Positions 1 to 6,800 of a DNA stretch of 7,959 nucleotides are shown here, piece after piece. Numbering within the stretch: position 1 is the first letter of the stretch; the number at the start of each line of letters is the position of its first letter. This stretch comes from an uncultured Rivibacter sp. GTDB taxonomy: Bacteria; Pseudomonadota; Gammaproteobacteria; Burkholderiales; Burkholderiaceae. The stretch covers positions 1 through 7,959 of the forward strand of contig CAMLNA010000169.1 in the NCBI GenBank assembly GCA_946481025.1, read 5' to 3'. Position numbers and translations under genes: made by a program. A model generated the notes under the pieces. That model saw nothing but the letters and a program-made list of their open reading frames with translations. It searched no databases and had not been told where the DNA came from.

Positions 1-34
1 AGGGCTGCTGAAGGCCTGAGTCGTAGTCGCGCCA

Positions 35-297
35 CGGGCCGCCGCGCCGGGCCGCTCCCAAGCCAGGCCCGTCCCCTCCTGGAGGGGTGGACGGCGTACC
101 TGTGGGCCGGGGTGCCGACATGTCCGGGCCGCCGCGCCGGGCCGCCCCAAGCAAGGCCCGTCCCCTCCTGGAGGGGTGGACGGCGTACTCGCCGGCCGGG
201 GTGCCGACATGTCCGGGCCGCCGCGCCGGGCCGCCCCAAGCAAGGCCCGCCCCTCACGGAGGGGTGGACGGCGTACCCGCCGGCCGGGGTGCCGACA
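35..297. repeat. Three tandem copies of an ~89-bp GC-rich hairpin repeat
   Basis: Three direct copies begin at 35, 125 and 214 (periods 90 and 89 bp). The third stops at about 297, directly against the stop codon of the GST-like gene. Each copy starts CGGGCCGCCGCGCCGGGCCG and ends GGGGTGCCGACAT. Each contains a central inverted repeat: CCCCTCCTGGAGGGG at 73-87 and 162-176 (7-bp stem), and the slightly decayed CCCCTCACGGAGGGG at 250-264. Copies 2 and 3 carry a second small hairpin, CGGCG-TACY-CGCCG (181-194, 269-282), which is broken in copy 1. A diverged relative lies inside glpK at 7707-7790. The hairpins lack a following T run in either direction, so I do not call an intrinsic terminator. 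A REP-like role at the 3' end of the minus-strand transcript is possible. Positions 1-34 before the array show nothing recognisable, and I see no gene in 1-297. Confidence 0.9.
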
Positions 298-960
298 TCA
301 AACCCAGGGAAGCGGCAGGCGCTCGGCCTCGAAGGCGCGGTGGATCGCCGGCCGCTTGAGCAGGCGCTGCAGATAGGGCCCGAGCTGCGTGAGGCTGCGC
401 GCCGGCCGCTCGAAGCCCCGTGTCCAGCGGCACAGCATGAGCGCGAACGGGTCGAGCGCGGTGTAGTGCTCGCCCATGAACCAGGGGCCGCCATGGCGGG
501 CGATTTCGGCATCCAGCTGGTCGAGCATGGTGCCGATCCTGGTTTCGGCATGCGCCTTCACCGCCCGGGCGCCGGCTTCGTCGCCGGACCAGCGCTCCGG
601 ATAGAAGTACAGGATGAGCGCGGCCTGCAGCGTGTTGGTGAGCCACATGAGCCACTTGTAGAAGTGGGCGCGCTCCGGCGTGCCCAGGGCCGGCGCCATG
701 CGGGCCTTCGGGAACCTGTCCGCCAGGTGCAGGCAGATCGCGGCGGCTTCGTAGAGCACGAGGTCGCCGTCCTGCAGCACCGGGATCAGCCCGTTCGGGT
801 TGAGCTTGAGGTACTCGGGCGACTTGTGCGCGCCCTTCGTGCGGTCCACCAGCAACAGCTCGAAGGGCTCGCCGATTTCCTCGAGCAGCATGTGCGGTGC
901 CATGCTGGCGTTGCTGGGGTAGTAGTGGAGCTTGAGCATCGGGGGGTGGGGTGCGGTCAT
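298..960 (-). CDS. Glutathione S-transferase family protein
   Basis: This 220-residue protein has the usual length for a cytosolic GST. Residues 9-84 read as the thioredoxin-like N-terminal domain: LKLHYYPSNAS start, NPNGLIPVL with the expected cis-proline at Pro60, then LYEAAAICLHLAD. Residues ~95-210 are the all-helical C-terminal domain, with the N-capping box T167-A-L-D170 before the buried helix. At the glutathione-contacting position, families usually have Glu-Ser; here it is Glu71-Ala72. The catalytic region SNASMAPH has serine but no cysteine. Substrate is unknown, and conjugation activity is a family-level inference. The ATG at 960 overlaps the exporter's TGA as ATGA, which suggests translational coupling. 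An AAGGAC lies immediately upstream, closer than ideal, and the alternative ATG at 939 has no Shine-Dalgarno. It is the last gene of the minus-strand cluster, followed at once by the repeat array. Confidence 0.9.
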   Translation of the reverse strand: MTAPHPPMLKLHYYPSNASMAPHMLLEEIGEPFELLLVDRTKGAHKSPEYLKLNPNGLIPVLQDGDLVLYEAAAICLHLADRFPKARMAPALGTPERAHFYKWLMWLTNTLQAALILYFYPERWSGDEAGARAVKAHAETRIGTMLDQLDAEIARHGGPWFMGEHYTALDPFALMLCRWTRGFERPARSLTQLGPYLQRLLKRPAIHRAFEAERLPLPWV

Positions 961-1841
961 GTCCTTGCCATCGAGAGTGAGGGCGCCCAGCGGCTGGCCA
1001 GCACGTTGAGCGACAGGCCGGCCAGCACCAGCGCGGCGGCCACGAGTTTCCATCCGGGCAGCGGCTCGCCCAGTAGCCAGGCCGAGGCGCCCATGCCGAA
1101 CACCGGCACCAGCAGCGCCATCGGCGCGACCGTGGCCGCGGCATGGCGTGCGAGCAGCCAGTTCCAGGCGCCATAGCCGAACAGGGTGTTGCCCAGCGCC
1201 TGCCAGAGCACCGCGGCCCAGGCGACCCAGCCCGCGTGGACGAGGCCTTGCGCCATGGCCGGCGGGCCGTCGAACACCAGGCTCAGCATCGCCAGCGGCG
1301 GCACGGCGAACACGCTGCTCCACACCATGAAGCCGAGCATGTCCACGCGGCCGGCCGACTTGGCCACCATGTTGGCGCCGGCCCAGTGCGCCGCGGCCAG
1401 CGTCACCAGCGCCAGGCCCCACAGCGTGACGGCGTCGCTCAGGTGGGCGGCGATCACCGCCATGCCCGCGACGGCAAGCGCCAGCGCCAGGCCTTGTGCC
1501 GCCCGCGGCCGCTCGCGATGCAACAGCATCGACAGGCCGATGGTGAAGAACACCTGCGTCTGCACCACCAGCGACGCGAGGCCGGGCGAGATGTCGGCGC
1601 GCATCGCGTAGAACAGCAGCCCGAACTGGCCCGCGCCCAGCAGCACGCCGAACAACGCCAGCTTGTGCCAGGGCACGGCCGGGCGGCGGATGAACAGCAC
1701 GAAGGGAAAGGCCGAGAGCAGGAAGCGCAGCGTCGCGAACAGGAAGGGCGGCAGCTCGGCCAGCCCCAGCTTGATGACGACGAAGTTGGTGCCCCAGACG
1801 AAGACCACCGCCAGGGCCAGCAGCAGGTGCGCAGCGGGCAT
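957..1841 (-). CDS. EamA-type (DMT superfamily) inner-membrane exporter
   Basis: The product is 294 residues, the standard length for ten-helix drug/metabolite transporters with two EamA repeats (roughly residues 3-132 and 139-285). Hydrophobic segments fill almost the whole chain. The N-terminal signature VFVWGTNFVVIKLGL (13-27), the PPFLFATLRFLLSAFPF stretch (31-47) and the second-repeat LGEPLPGW (257-264) strongly resemble Escherichia coli EamA, the O-acetylserine/cysteine exporter. I place it in the family rather than assert orthology. The protein acts in the cytoplasmic membrane, and its exported substrate is not readable here. The chosen ATG (1841) begins just before the first membrane segment; no good Shine-Dalgarno precedes it. 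It starts 28 bp after the WYL regulator's stop and its stop overlaps the GST start, so all three are probably cotranscribed. Confidence 0.92.
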   Translation of the reverse strand: MPAAHLLLALAVVFVWGTNFVVIKLGLAELPPFLFATLRFLLSAFPFVLFIRRPAVPWHKLALFGVLLGAGQFGLLFYAMRADISPGLASLVVQTQVFFTIGLSMLLHRERPRAAQGLALALAVAGMAVIAAHLSDAVTLWGLALVTLAAAHWAGANMVAKSAGRVDMLGFMVWSSVFAVPPLAMLSLVFDGPPAMAQGLVHAGWVAWAAVLWQALGNTLFGYGAWNWLLARHAAATVAPMALLVPVFGMGASAWLLGEPLPGWKLVAAALVLAGLSLNVLASRWAPSLSMART

Positions 1842-1869
1842 GGGCGGCAGTGTAGGTCCGCCGGATGTG

Positions 1870-2613
1870 TCAGGCCGGGGGGCGGGGGTTTGCGGTGGAG
1901 GCCTCGGTGGCCGAAGGGCGTTCCCACTCCGCCCGCGAGGCCTCATGTTCACGGAACAGGTCGGCCAGGGTCTTGCCGGGCTCGTCGCGGAAGCGCTCGT
2001 CCAGCACCGTGAGTTCGCGGATGCGGTCGATGCGGAAGCTGCGGAAGGCCTGGCGGGTCTCGCACCAGGTGGAGAGCGTCCACACGGCGCTCCAGTAGAA
2101 GCAGCCCAGCGGGCGCACGGTGCGTTCGCTGCTGCGCTCCTGCAGGTCGAGGTATTGCAGCCGGACCTTGCGGCGCGATTCGGTGGCCTCGCGCAGCTGC
2201 TGCAGGCGCCAGCGGGTGGCATCGTCGGGGCCGACCGGCGGCGCGTACACCGCGAGGCTTTCGGCCGCGGCGCGCGAGGCGGCCGGCAGCACCGCGAGGA
2301 TCTTGCCCAGCGCCAGCTCGGCCTGCTGCGCCAGCGCCACGTCGAGACGCGACTGCGCGAGGCGCACGGCGGCGACCAGGGCCTGGGCTTCGTCGCGCGT
2401 GAACATCAGCGGCGGCAGGTCGAAGCCCGCGCGCATGCGGTAGCCCACGCCGGCTTCGCCTTCGATGGGCACGCCCTGCTGCTGCAGGTCGGCGATGTCG
2501 CGGTAGACGGTGCGCTCGGAGATCTCGAGCCGCTCGGCCAGCCACGCGGCCGTGGAAAGCCGGCGGCTGCGCACGAGCTGCACGAGTTGGAAGAGGCGGT
2601 CGGCACGGCGCAT
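1870..2613 (-). CDS. YafY-family HTH/WYL-domain transcriptional regulator
   Basis: This 247-residue cytoplasmic regulator has a DeoR/HTH_11-type winged helix at residues ~5-62, with recognition helix ISERTVYRDI (31-40) and wing GEAGVGYRM. A linker follows, including the typical FTRDEAQALVAA (71-82), and then a WYL ligand-sensing domain (~139-206). The WYL signature itself is degenerate: VWTLSTWCE (177-185), followed by the conserved FRSFRIDRI (190-198). This W-T-L form is common in YafY-like proteins. The tail (230-247) is low-complexity. It lies between two VOC genes and the exporter/GST pair, 28 bp from each neighbour, so it probably regulates this same unit and perhaps itself. No strong Shine-Dalgarno is visible. 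The upstream spacer (2614-2641) is a run of TTCGG-like pentamers of unknown meaning. Ligand unknown; WYL proteins can activate or repress. Confidence 0.93.
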   Translation of the reverse strand: MRRADRLFQLVQLVRSRRLSTAAWLAERLEISERTVYRDIADLQQQGVPIEGEAGVGYRMRAGFDLPPLMFTRDEAQALVAAVRLAQSRLDVALAQQAELALGKILAVLPAASRAAAESLAVYAPPVGPDDATRWRLQQLREATESRRKVRLQYLDLQERSSERTVRPLGCFYWSAVWTLSTWCETRQAFRSFRIDRIRELTVLDERFRDEPGKTLADLFREHEASRAEWERPSATEASTANPRPPA

Positions 2614-2641
2614 GCAATCGGTTCGGTTCGATTCGGGTCGA

Positions 2642-3031
2642 TCAGTCCATGGCCGTGCACAGCTCGACCAGCAGGCCGTCGGGGCAACGCAGGTAGGCCA
2701 CCGTCTGGCCCCAGGGCTTGCGCTGCGGCGCCTTCAGCGCGGTGGCCCCGGCGGCCACCGCATGACGCCAGGCCGCCTCCACGTCGTCGGTCACCAGGCC
2801 GATCTCCATGCCGAGCGGTTGCGGCGATCGCTGCGCATCGACGTAGTCGTGCCCGAGGTTGTCGCGGGCGATGCCGTGCTGCGCGAACGCCAGCCGGGTG
2901 CTGCCGGTGAGCAGCTCGCCGTATTCGCCGCTCTCGTGCACGAAGCCGCGCTCGAGGCCGAAGGCCCGTTCACAGAACTCGATGGAGGCCGGCACGTCGG
3001 CCACATAGAGGATGGTGTAGGCGAGCTTCAT
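2642..3031 (-). CDS. VOC (glyoxalase/bleomycin-resistance) family protein
   Basis: The 129-residue product is a single two-module VOC fold. It opens MKLAYTILYVADVPASIEFC, the first strand and helix. The second half contains GMEIGLVTDDVEAAW (74-88) and the hallmark KPWGQTVAYLRCPDGLLVEL (105-124), with the usual metal-ligand glutamate at Glu123. Glu38 in ESGEYGEL is another candidate acidic ligand. Family members include glyoxalase I, dioxygenases and antibiotic-binding proteins; nothing here picks one, so the reaction is unknown. I chose ATG 3031 because it sits exactly at the domain start with a GGAA about ten bases upstream. The frame stays open back to an ATG at 3193, which would add 54 residues with a hydrophobic beginning. 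It is followed 28 bp later by the WYL regulator. Confidence 0.9.
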   Translation of the reverse strand: MKLAYTILYVADVPASIEFCERAFGLERGFVHESGEYGELLTGSTRLAFAQHGIARDNLGHDYVDAQRSPQPLGMEIGLVTDDVEAAWRHAVAAGATALKAPQRKPWGQTVAYLRCPDGLLVELCTAMD

Positions 3032-3194
3032 GTCAGGAATTTCCAGCGGGCGCAACGGAAAGGGCACGGCCCGCAGACGCGCCAGCGGCGCGGCCGCGAA
3101 GCCGGTGGTTCGCATCCATGCCAGCGGCGAGCAGGCCAGGCGCAGCATCTGCGGCACGAACAGCAGGAGCAGCAGGACAAGCGGCTGGACCATG
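3032..3194 (-). other. Spacer between the VOC genes, open in frame, with a hydrophobic potential N-terminal extension
   Basis: This 163-bp spacer has no stop in the frame of the downstream VOC gene. If translation began at ATG 3193, one base after the TAG of the upstream VOC gene, the product would be 183 residues and would start with MVQPLVLLLLLFVPQMLRL, a strongly hydrophobic stretch. A cysteine follows (LRLAC), but the -3 residue is Arg, so it is not a good lipobox. VOC proteins of this kind are normally cytoplasmic and start at the domain, and no convincing Shine-Dalgarno precedes 3193. I therefore treat the region as non-coding spacer or a decayed coding remnant, while noting the alternative start. 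Confidence 0.4.
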
Positions 3195-3587
3195 CTACGC
3201 CATCGCGTGCAGGCCGACGCGGTTGCCGTCGAGGTCGGTCAGCAGCGCGAAGCAGCCCATGCCGTCGGGCAGCTCGGTGCGCGGCGTGGCGATCCTGCCG
3301 CCGGCGGCTTCCACGCGCGACAGCGCGGCGTCGAGCGAGGGTTCGGCGTTCAGGTAGACCACGGTGCCGGCGTCGGCCGGCTTGTAGGCCGCGCTGCCTG
3401 CGAACAGCGCGCCGGACACGGCGTCCTTGTCGGCCGGAAACACGGCCAGGTGCGCGCCGTCCATCGTTTCGCGCCGCAGCGCCTTGCCGAGCACGCGCTC
3501 GTAGAAGGCCTGGGCGCGGTCGATGTCGGTGACGGGGATCTCGAACCAGTTGATGGCGTGGGTCGGTACGGCGGTTTGGGTGGTCAT
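3195..3587 (-). CDS. VOC family protein (glyoxalase-like), first gene of the minus-strand cluster
   Basis: The 130-residue product is a second, clearly different VOC protein. Residues 12-34 (INWFEIPVTDIDRAQAFYERVLG) are the typical first beta-alpha unit. GTVVYLN (74-80), DAALSRVEAAGGRI (86-99) and the terminal FALLTDLDGNRVGLHA (113-128) form the second module. Proteins with this N-terminus often sit beside YafY-type regulators in proteobacteria, as here. No activity can be assigned: the usual C-terminal VEL metal-binding glutamate is replaced by VGLH, so a metal site like that of glyoxalase I is doubtful, although His127 could serve. The start at ATG 3587 is fixed by a strong Shine-Dalgarno AGGAG seven bases upstream; the ATG at 3626 in the same frame lacks one. 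Promoters for the whole minus-strand cluster must lie upstream of this gene. Confidence 0.9.
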   Translation of the reverse strand: MTTQTAVPTHAINWFEIPVTDIDRAQAFYERVLGKALRRETMDGAHLAVFPADKDAVSGALFAGSAAYKPADAGTVVYLNAEPSLDAALSRVEAAGGRIATPRTELPDGMGCFALLTDLDGNRVGLHAMA

Positions 3588-3594
3588 GGCGGGG

Positions 3595-3599
3595 CTCCT
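3595..3599 (-). promoter_or_regulatory. Shine-Dalgarno of VOC protein 1
   Basis: On the minus strand these bases read AGGAG, seven bases before ATG 3587. This is the best ribosome-binding site in the cluster. It decides the start of the first VOC gene over the in-frame ATG at 3626. Confidence 0.85.
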
Positions 3600-3654
3600 G
3601 AGGGGTTGGTTGCAGGGAGCCGCCATGGTGCGCGGGGGCTACTGACAGCGTGTT

Positions 3655-3669
3655 GGCAGGAGTCCTGCC
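3655..3669. promoter_or_regulatory. 15-bp palindrome in the divergent intergenic region (possible operator)
   Basis: GGCAGGAGTCCTGCC is a perfect 7-bp inverted repeat around one central base. It lies 68 bp upstream of the first VOC start and 67 bp upstream of the PIP box. The size and symmetry fit a dimeric repressor site, for example for the cluster's own WYL regulator, but I cannot link it to any known operator. A smaller hairpin, GGGGC-GCTT-GCCCC, lies at 3682-3695. A TTGACG at 3715-3710 on the minus strand could be a -35 element for the VOC gene, but no convincing -10 follows at 16-18 bp. Confidence 0.3.
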
Positions 3670-3735
3670 GGTGGCGCCGATGGGGCGCTTGCCCCGATTC
3701 CAGTGCCTGCGTCAATCCGCAGCGGCATGCACGGC

Positions 3736-3760
3736 TTCGCTTGAACGCGCCCGCTTTCGC
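3736..3760 (+). promoter_or_regulatory. PIP box (plant-inducible promoter, HrpX-type binding site)
   Basis: TTCGC (3736-3740) and TTCGC (3756-3760) are separated by exactly 15 bases, a perfect match to the consensus TTCGB-N15-TTCGB. In Xanthomonas and in plant-pathogenic Acidovorax this element is bound by the AraC-type activator HrpX and drives type III secretion and effector genes; Ralstonia has the related hrpII box. It stands 60 bp before the start of the large downstream gene, on the same strand, with a matching -10 at the expected distance. The spacing agreement makes chance unlikely, but activity is untested. Confidence 0.85.
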
Positions 3761-3791
3761 ATGCCGGCCGCGCCCGGGCCGGGGGCTTCTC

Positions 3792-3797
3792 TACCGT
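3792..3797 (+). promoter_or_regulatory. -10 element paired with the PIP box
   Basis: TACCGT fits the YANNNT -10 consensus described for HrpX-dependent promoters. It begins after a 31-base gap from the end of the PIP box, inside the required 30-32 window. Transcription would start around 3803-3806 and give a leader of only about 15-20 bases, which still contains the Shine-Dalgarno. Confidence 0.75.
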
Positions 3798-3806
3798 GGC
3801 TCCATC

Positions 3807-3812
3807 AAGGAG
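3807..3812 (+). promoter_or_regulatory. Shine-Dalgarno of the putative effector gene
   Basis: AAGGAG lies eight bases before ATG 3821. It fixes the start there, although the frame is open back to an ATG at 3650; that longer form would run through the PIP box and -10 element. Confidence 0.88.
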
Positions 3813-3820
3813 TACCCGCC

Positions 3821-6800
3821 ATGCCTGAATGGCTCAACGCGCGCCCGGTGAGCGCAACCCTCGTCGTCCCGGGCACCGAGCGCACGCGCGAACACCCCGA
3901 GCGACCTGCCGCCCCCCAGGTGCTGGGAGACCCCGACCACCCGCTGCGTCCTCGCGCCGAGCGCGAGCCCGATGTGGCGGAGGTCCTGAGGGTCTCGGGC
4001 CGGGCCATGGCCGATGCACCGTCGAACATGGAGCGTCCGGGCGCCTCGCAGCTGCGCCGCCGCCTGGCCCCTCATTCGCCGGCGGGGCTGATGCCCTCGC
4101 CGTTCGCCGCGCCCATGTCGAGCCTCCTCACCGGCGAAGTCGGTGGGGCCGTGGTGCCGTTGGGCCCCACGCAGCCGCAAGGCGGCATGCATCCCATCAA
4201 CCACAGCCGCGAAGCCGAGGTGATGCAGGCGCCCGTGGACCCGGGCTTCGGCGAACGCCTGGATGCCGCCAAGAACGCCCTCGACGCCGCCAGGCGAGAG
4301 CACGGTGCCGCGCCTGATGGGCAGGTGCCGGCGGCGCTGCGCGCCGCCGCGAACGAACTCGATGCGGTGTTGTCGGCTTCACAGCTGCGCAACCTGGGCG
4401 CCGCGGCGCGCATGCACACCGCCACGCGGGTGCGGCTGGATTTCGCGGTCGGCGAACTCGAGCGCATCGATGGGCGGCTGCCGATGGACAGCTCGCTGCG
4501 CCAGCAGGTGGCCGACGAAGCAGGCCGCCAGCGGCCGTTGGTGCAAGCCGCGGCCGAAGGTGCGCAGCGGATCCAGAACCGTCACGACGAGGCCTTGGGT
4601 GCCGCCGAAGACCGCCTGCTGGGGCTGATGCAGGAGCATCCGCCGGGCTTTGCAGCCGTTGCGCCGGTGCCGGTTCTGGGTGCTCGGCTGCAGGCCCTGG
4701 CCGGCCGGTTGCCCAGGCAGCCCTTGAAGGAAGCGATCTCGCGCGCTTCGATGGTGGAGGCGACTTCACGCATGCTGGCGCACGTGACCGGCGGTGACCC
4801 GTCGAGGGCGGCCGATGCGCTGCAGGCGCTGATGGACTCGCCCACGTCGAAATGGATGTCGGGCGACGCAGGCTCGGCCGCCACCTCGCAGGCCGATGCC
4901 GATGTGAAGGCGCTGTTCCGCATGATGAGCGGCGTGCACCGGGGCACCGAAGTGCTCATGCTGGCAGCGCGCCACCAGGCCTCGGTGGCGGAAGTGACGC
5001 CGCAGTCGCTGGACGTGCGGGCTTTCTGGCGGGCCGACCGGGCCTTGCAGCAGGAGTCTTCGGAAACCGTGCGCGCCTGGCTCGAAGGGGCGAAGCGCGC
5101 CGCGGCGGCCGCCGTCGATTCCGGCCCGCAAGCCGTGACCAGCCAGCGCGACCTCGCGGCCCTGCGCGCCGTGCGCATGGGCTTCGTCGCCAATGCGCCG
5201 GACTCGCACTACGGCCGCATCAACAAGCGCCTGACCAAGATGGTCACGCAGTGGGTCGATCGCGCTCAGGCACCCGACGTCGGCATCGCGGGCCGGCTGC
5301 AGCAGGCGCTGGGCTTCGGCGCCGCTGGGGCCCCGGACGTCGAGCAGGGGGTGGCGCGCCGTCGGCAGGAACTCGACCCCCCGACCTTGAACCCGCTGGG
5401 CAAGAAGACGCCGTTGCGCGCCGGGGTGCTGGAGCGGCTCGACGCGGTGGGTGCTTCGGTGGGGCTGCGCACGCCCTCGGTGCAGGGGCGCGAGCACTGG
5501 AATGCCGCTGTGCAGGCGCTGGAGCAGGCGGGCGGCCAGCTGATCGACCAGGCTTTCGCGCGGCGCGAAGCACCGTCGCCCAGCGCCGCCGTGGCCCAGG
5601 CGCTCGGGGCCTTCATCAAGGCGCACCCGGACCGGGCGCCGACCGACACGCCGTCTGCCGCCGAGTTGGCGAGCATCCGGGCCCACGCACGCGAAGCGCT
5701 GCAGGGTGCGCCGGTGCCCATGCTGCCGGCCGAGCCGCTTCTGGCGATGGCACAGCGGTCTGCCTCGATGCTGGAGGCGATCTCGGCACGGGGCCCGCAG
5801 CCTGCGTCGCGTGACGAGGCGCAGACCGCGGCACTGGCCGCCGGTGCGAGCGAGCATGCCGCCGCTGCCACGCGGCTGCTGTCTCCCGCCGAAGAAGGCC
5901 GGCAGCGCTTCGTCGACGACCTGTGCGCCAAGCTCGACACCTGGGACCTGCGCACGCGCCTGCGCGCCTCGGAGGGGGGCGTGGCCGGGCTGGGGTGGCC
6001 GTCGAACCTGTCGATCTCGGCGCCTGCGGCAGGCGACCCGCTGATCACGCCGGTGGCCAATGCGCAGGTGCGGCGCGAGGCCTTCATCGACATCTTCCAC
6101 CCCATGCAGGGGCTGCAGATCACGGCCGGCTCCATCCGCCAGACCGGCGGCGAGCTGGGCCTGAGCGCCGGGCCGACCTTCAAGCTGGCGGAAGACGTGC
6201 TCGGGCTGCGCCTGTCCGGCGGGCTGAAGGGCGGGCTCAGCAACACGCACGTCGAAGGCGCGACCCTGCGCATCCGCCGCGAGCCGGGCCGCCTGCCCGA
6301 GATGATCGAGAACCTGAAGAACGTCGTGCGCGACCTCGGCAAATGGGAAACGCTGCGCGACGAGCAGGGCCAGCCGTTCGACGACGCCTTGTCGGCCCTG
6401 CTGGCGCGCAACGAGAAGCTCATCATTTCCGACATGACGCAGGACACGGGCAGCCTCGTGGTGGAGGCGTCGGCCTCGGTGGGCCTCAACGTCGGGGATC
6501 CCCGCAAGGGCGAGCGCAACACGACCTTCGGCCCCAACGCTTCGGTGCAGTTGTCCAACGAGCGGCAGCAGCAGGTGTATGCGGACCATTCGGGCAACGT
6601 GCGGGTGCTCAACGAGCAGGTGTCCGTCGCGCACAGCAAGTTCCGCGCGTCGGCCGGCCTCGCGGCCAACATGGGCGATCCGCGCAACTACCCGAGGACG
6701 GCGGATGCGGCGCCGGCTGCACCGCCCGCCGCTGCACCGGCTCCTGCACCGCAGGCGCCCGCCGGGACCACGCAGCTGACGGGTGCCAAGGCGCCGCTCA

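Noticed and set aside
73..264. Intrinsic terminator for the minus-strand cluster in the repeat hairpins
   Set aside because: The stems are strong but no T tract follows on either strand.
35..297. CRISPR array
   Set aside because: The copies are contiguous ~89-bp tandem units without distinct spacers between short repeats.
112..1176. Long plus-strand open frames over the repeat array, GST and exporter (also at 1143-2012, 1663-2910, 2510-3532)
   Set aside because: These are Arg/Gln/His-rich shadow frames caused by high GC opposite well-supported minus-strand genes; they have no recognisable domains.
2614..2641. Extra PIP box from the TTCGG-like pentamers upstream of the WYL regulator
   Set aside because: The TTCG elements are 5-6 bases apart; none are 15 bases apart as required.
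3650..3820. Possible 57-residue N-terminal extension of the large plus-strand protein from ATG 3650
   Set aside because: It would translate through the PIP box and -10 element and has a poor start context; ATG 3821 has AAGGAG at ideal spacing.
4766..6687. Long minus-strand open frames opposite the effector gene (4766-6634 and 5266-6687)
   Set aside because: These are GC-driven shadows with low-complexity composition. The plus-strand frame has the promoter, Shine-Dalgarno and domain-like structure.
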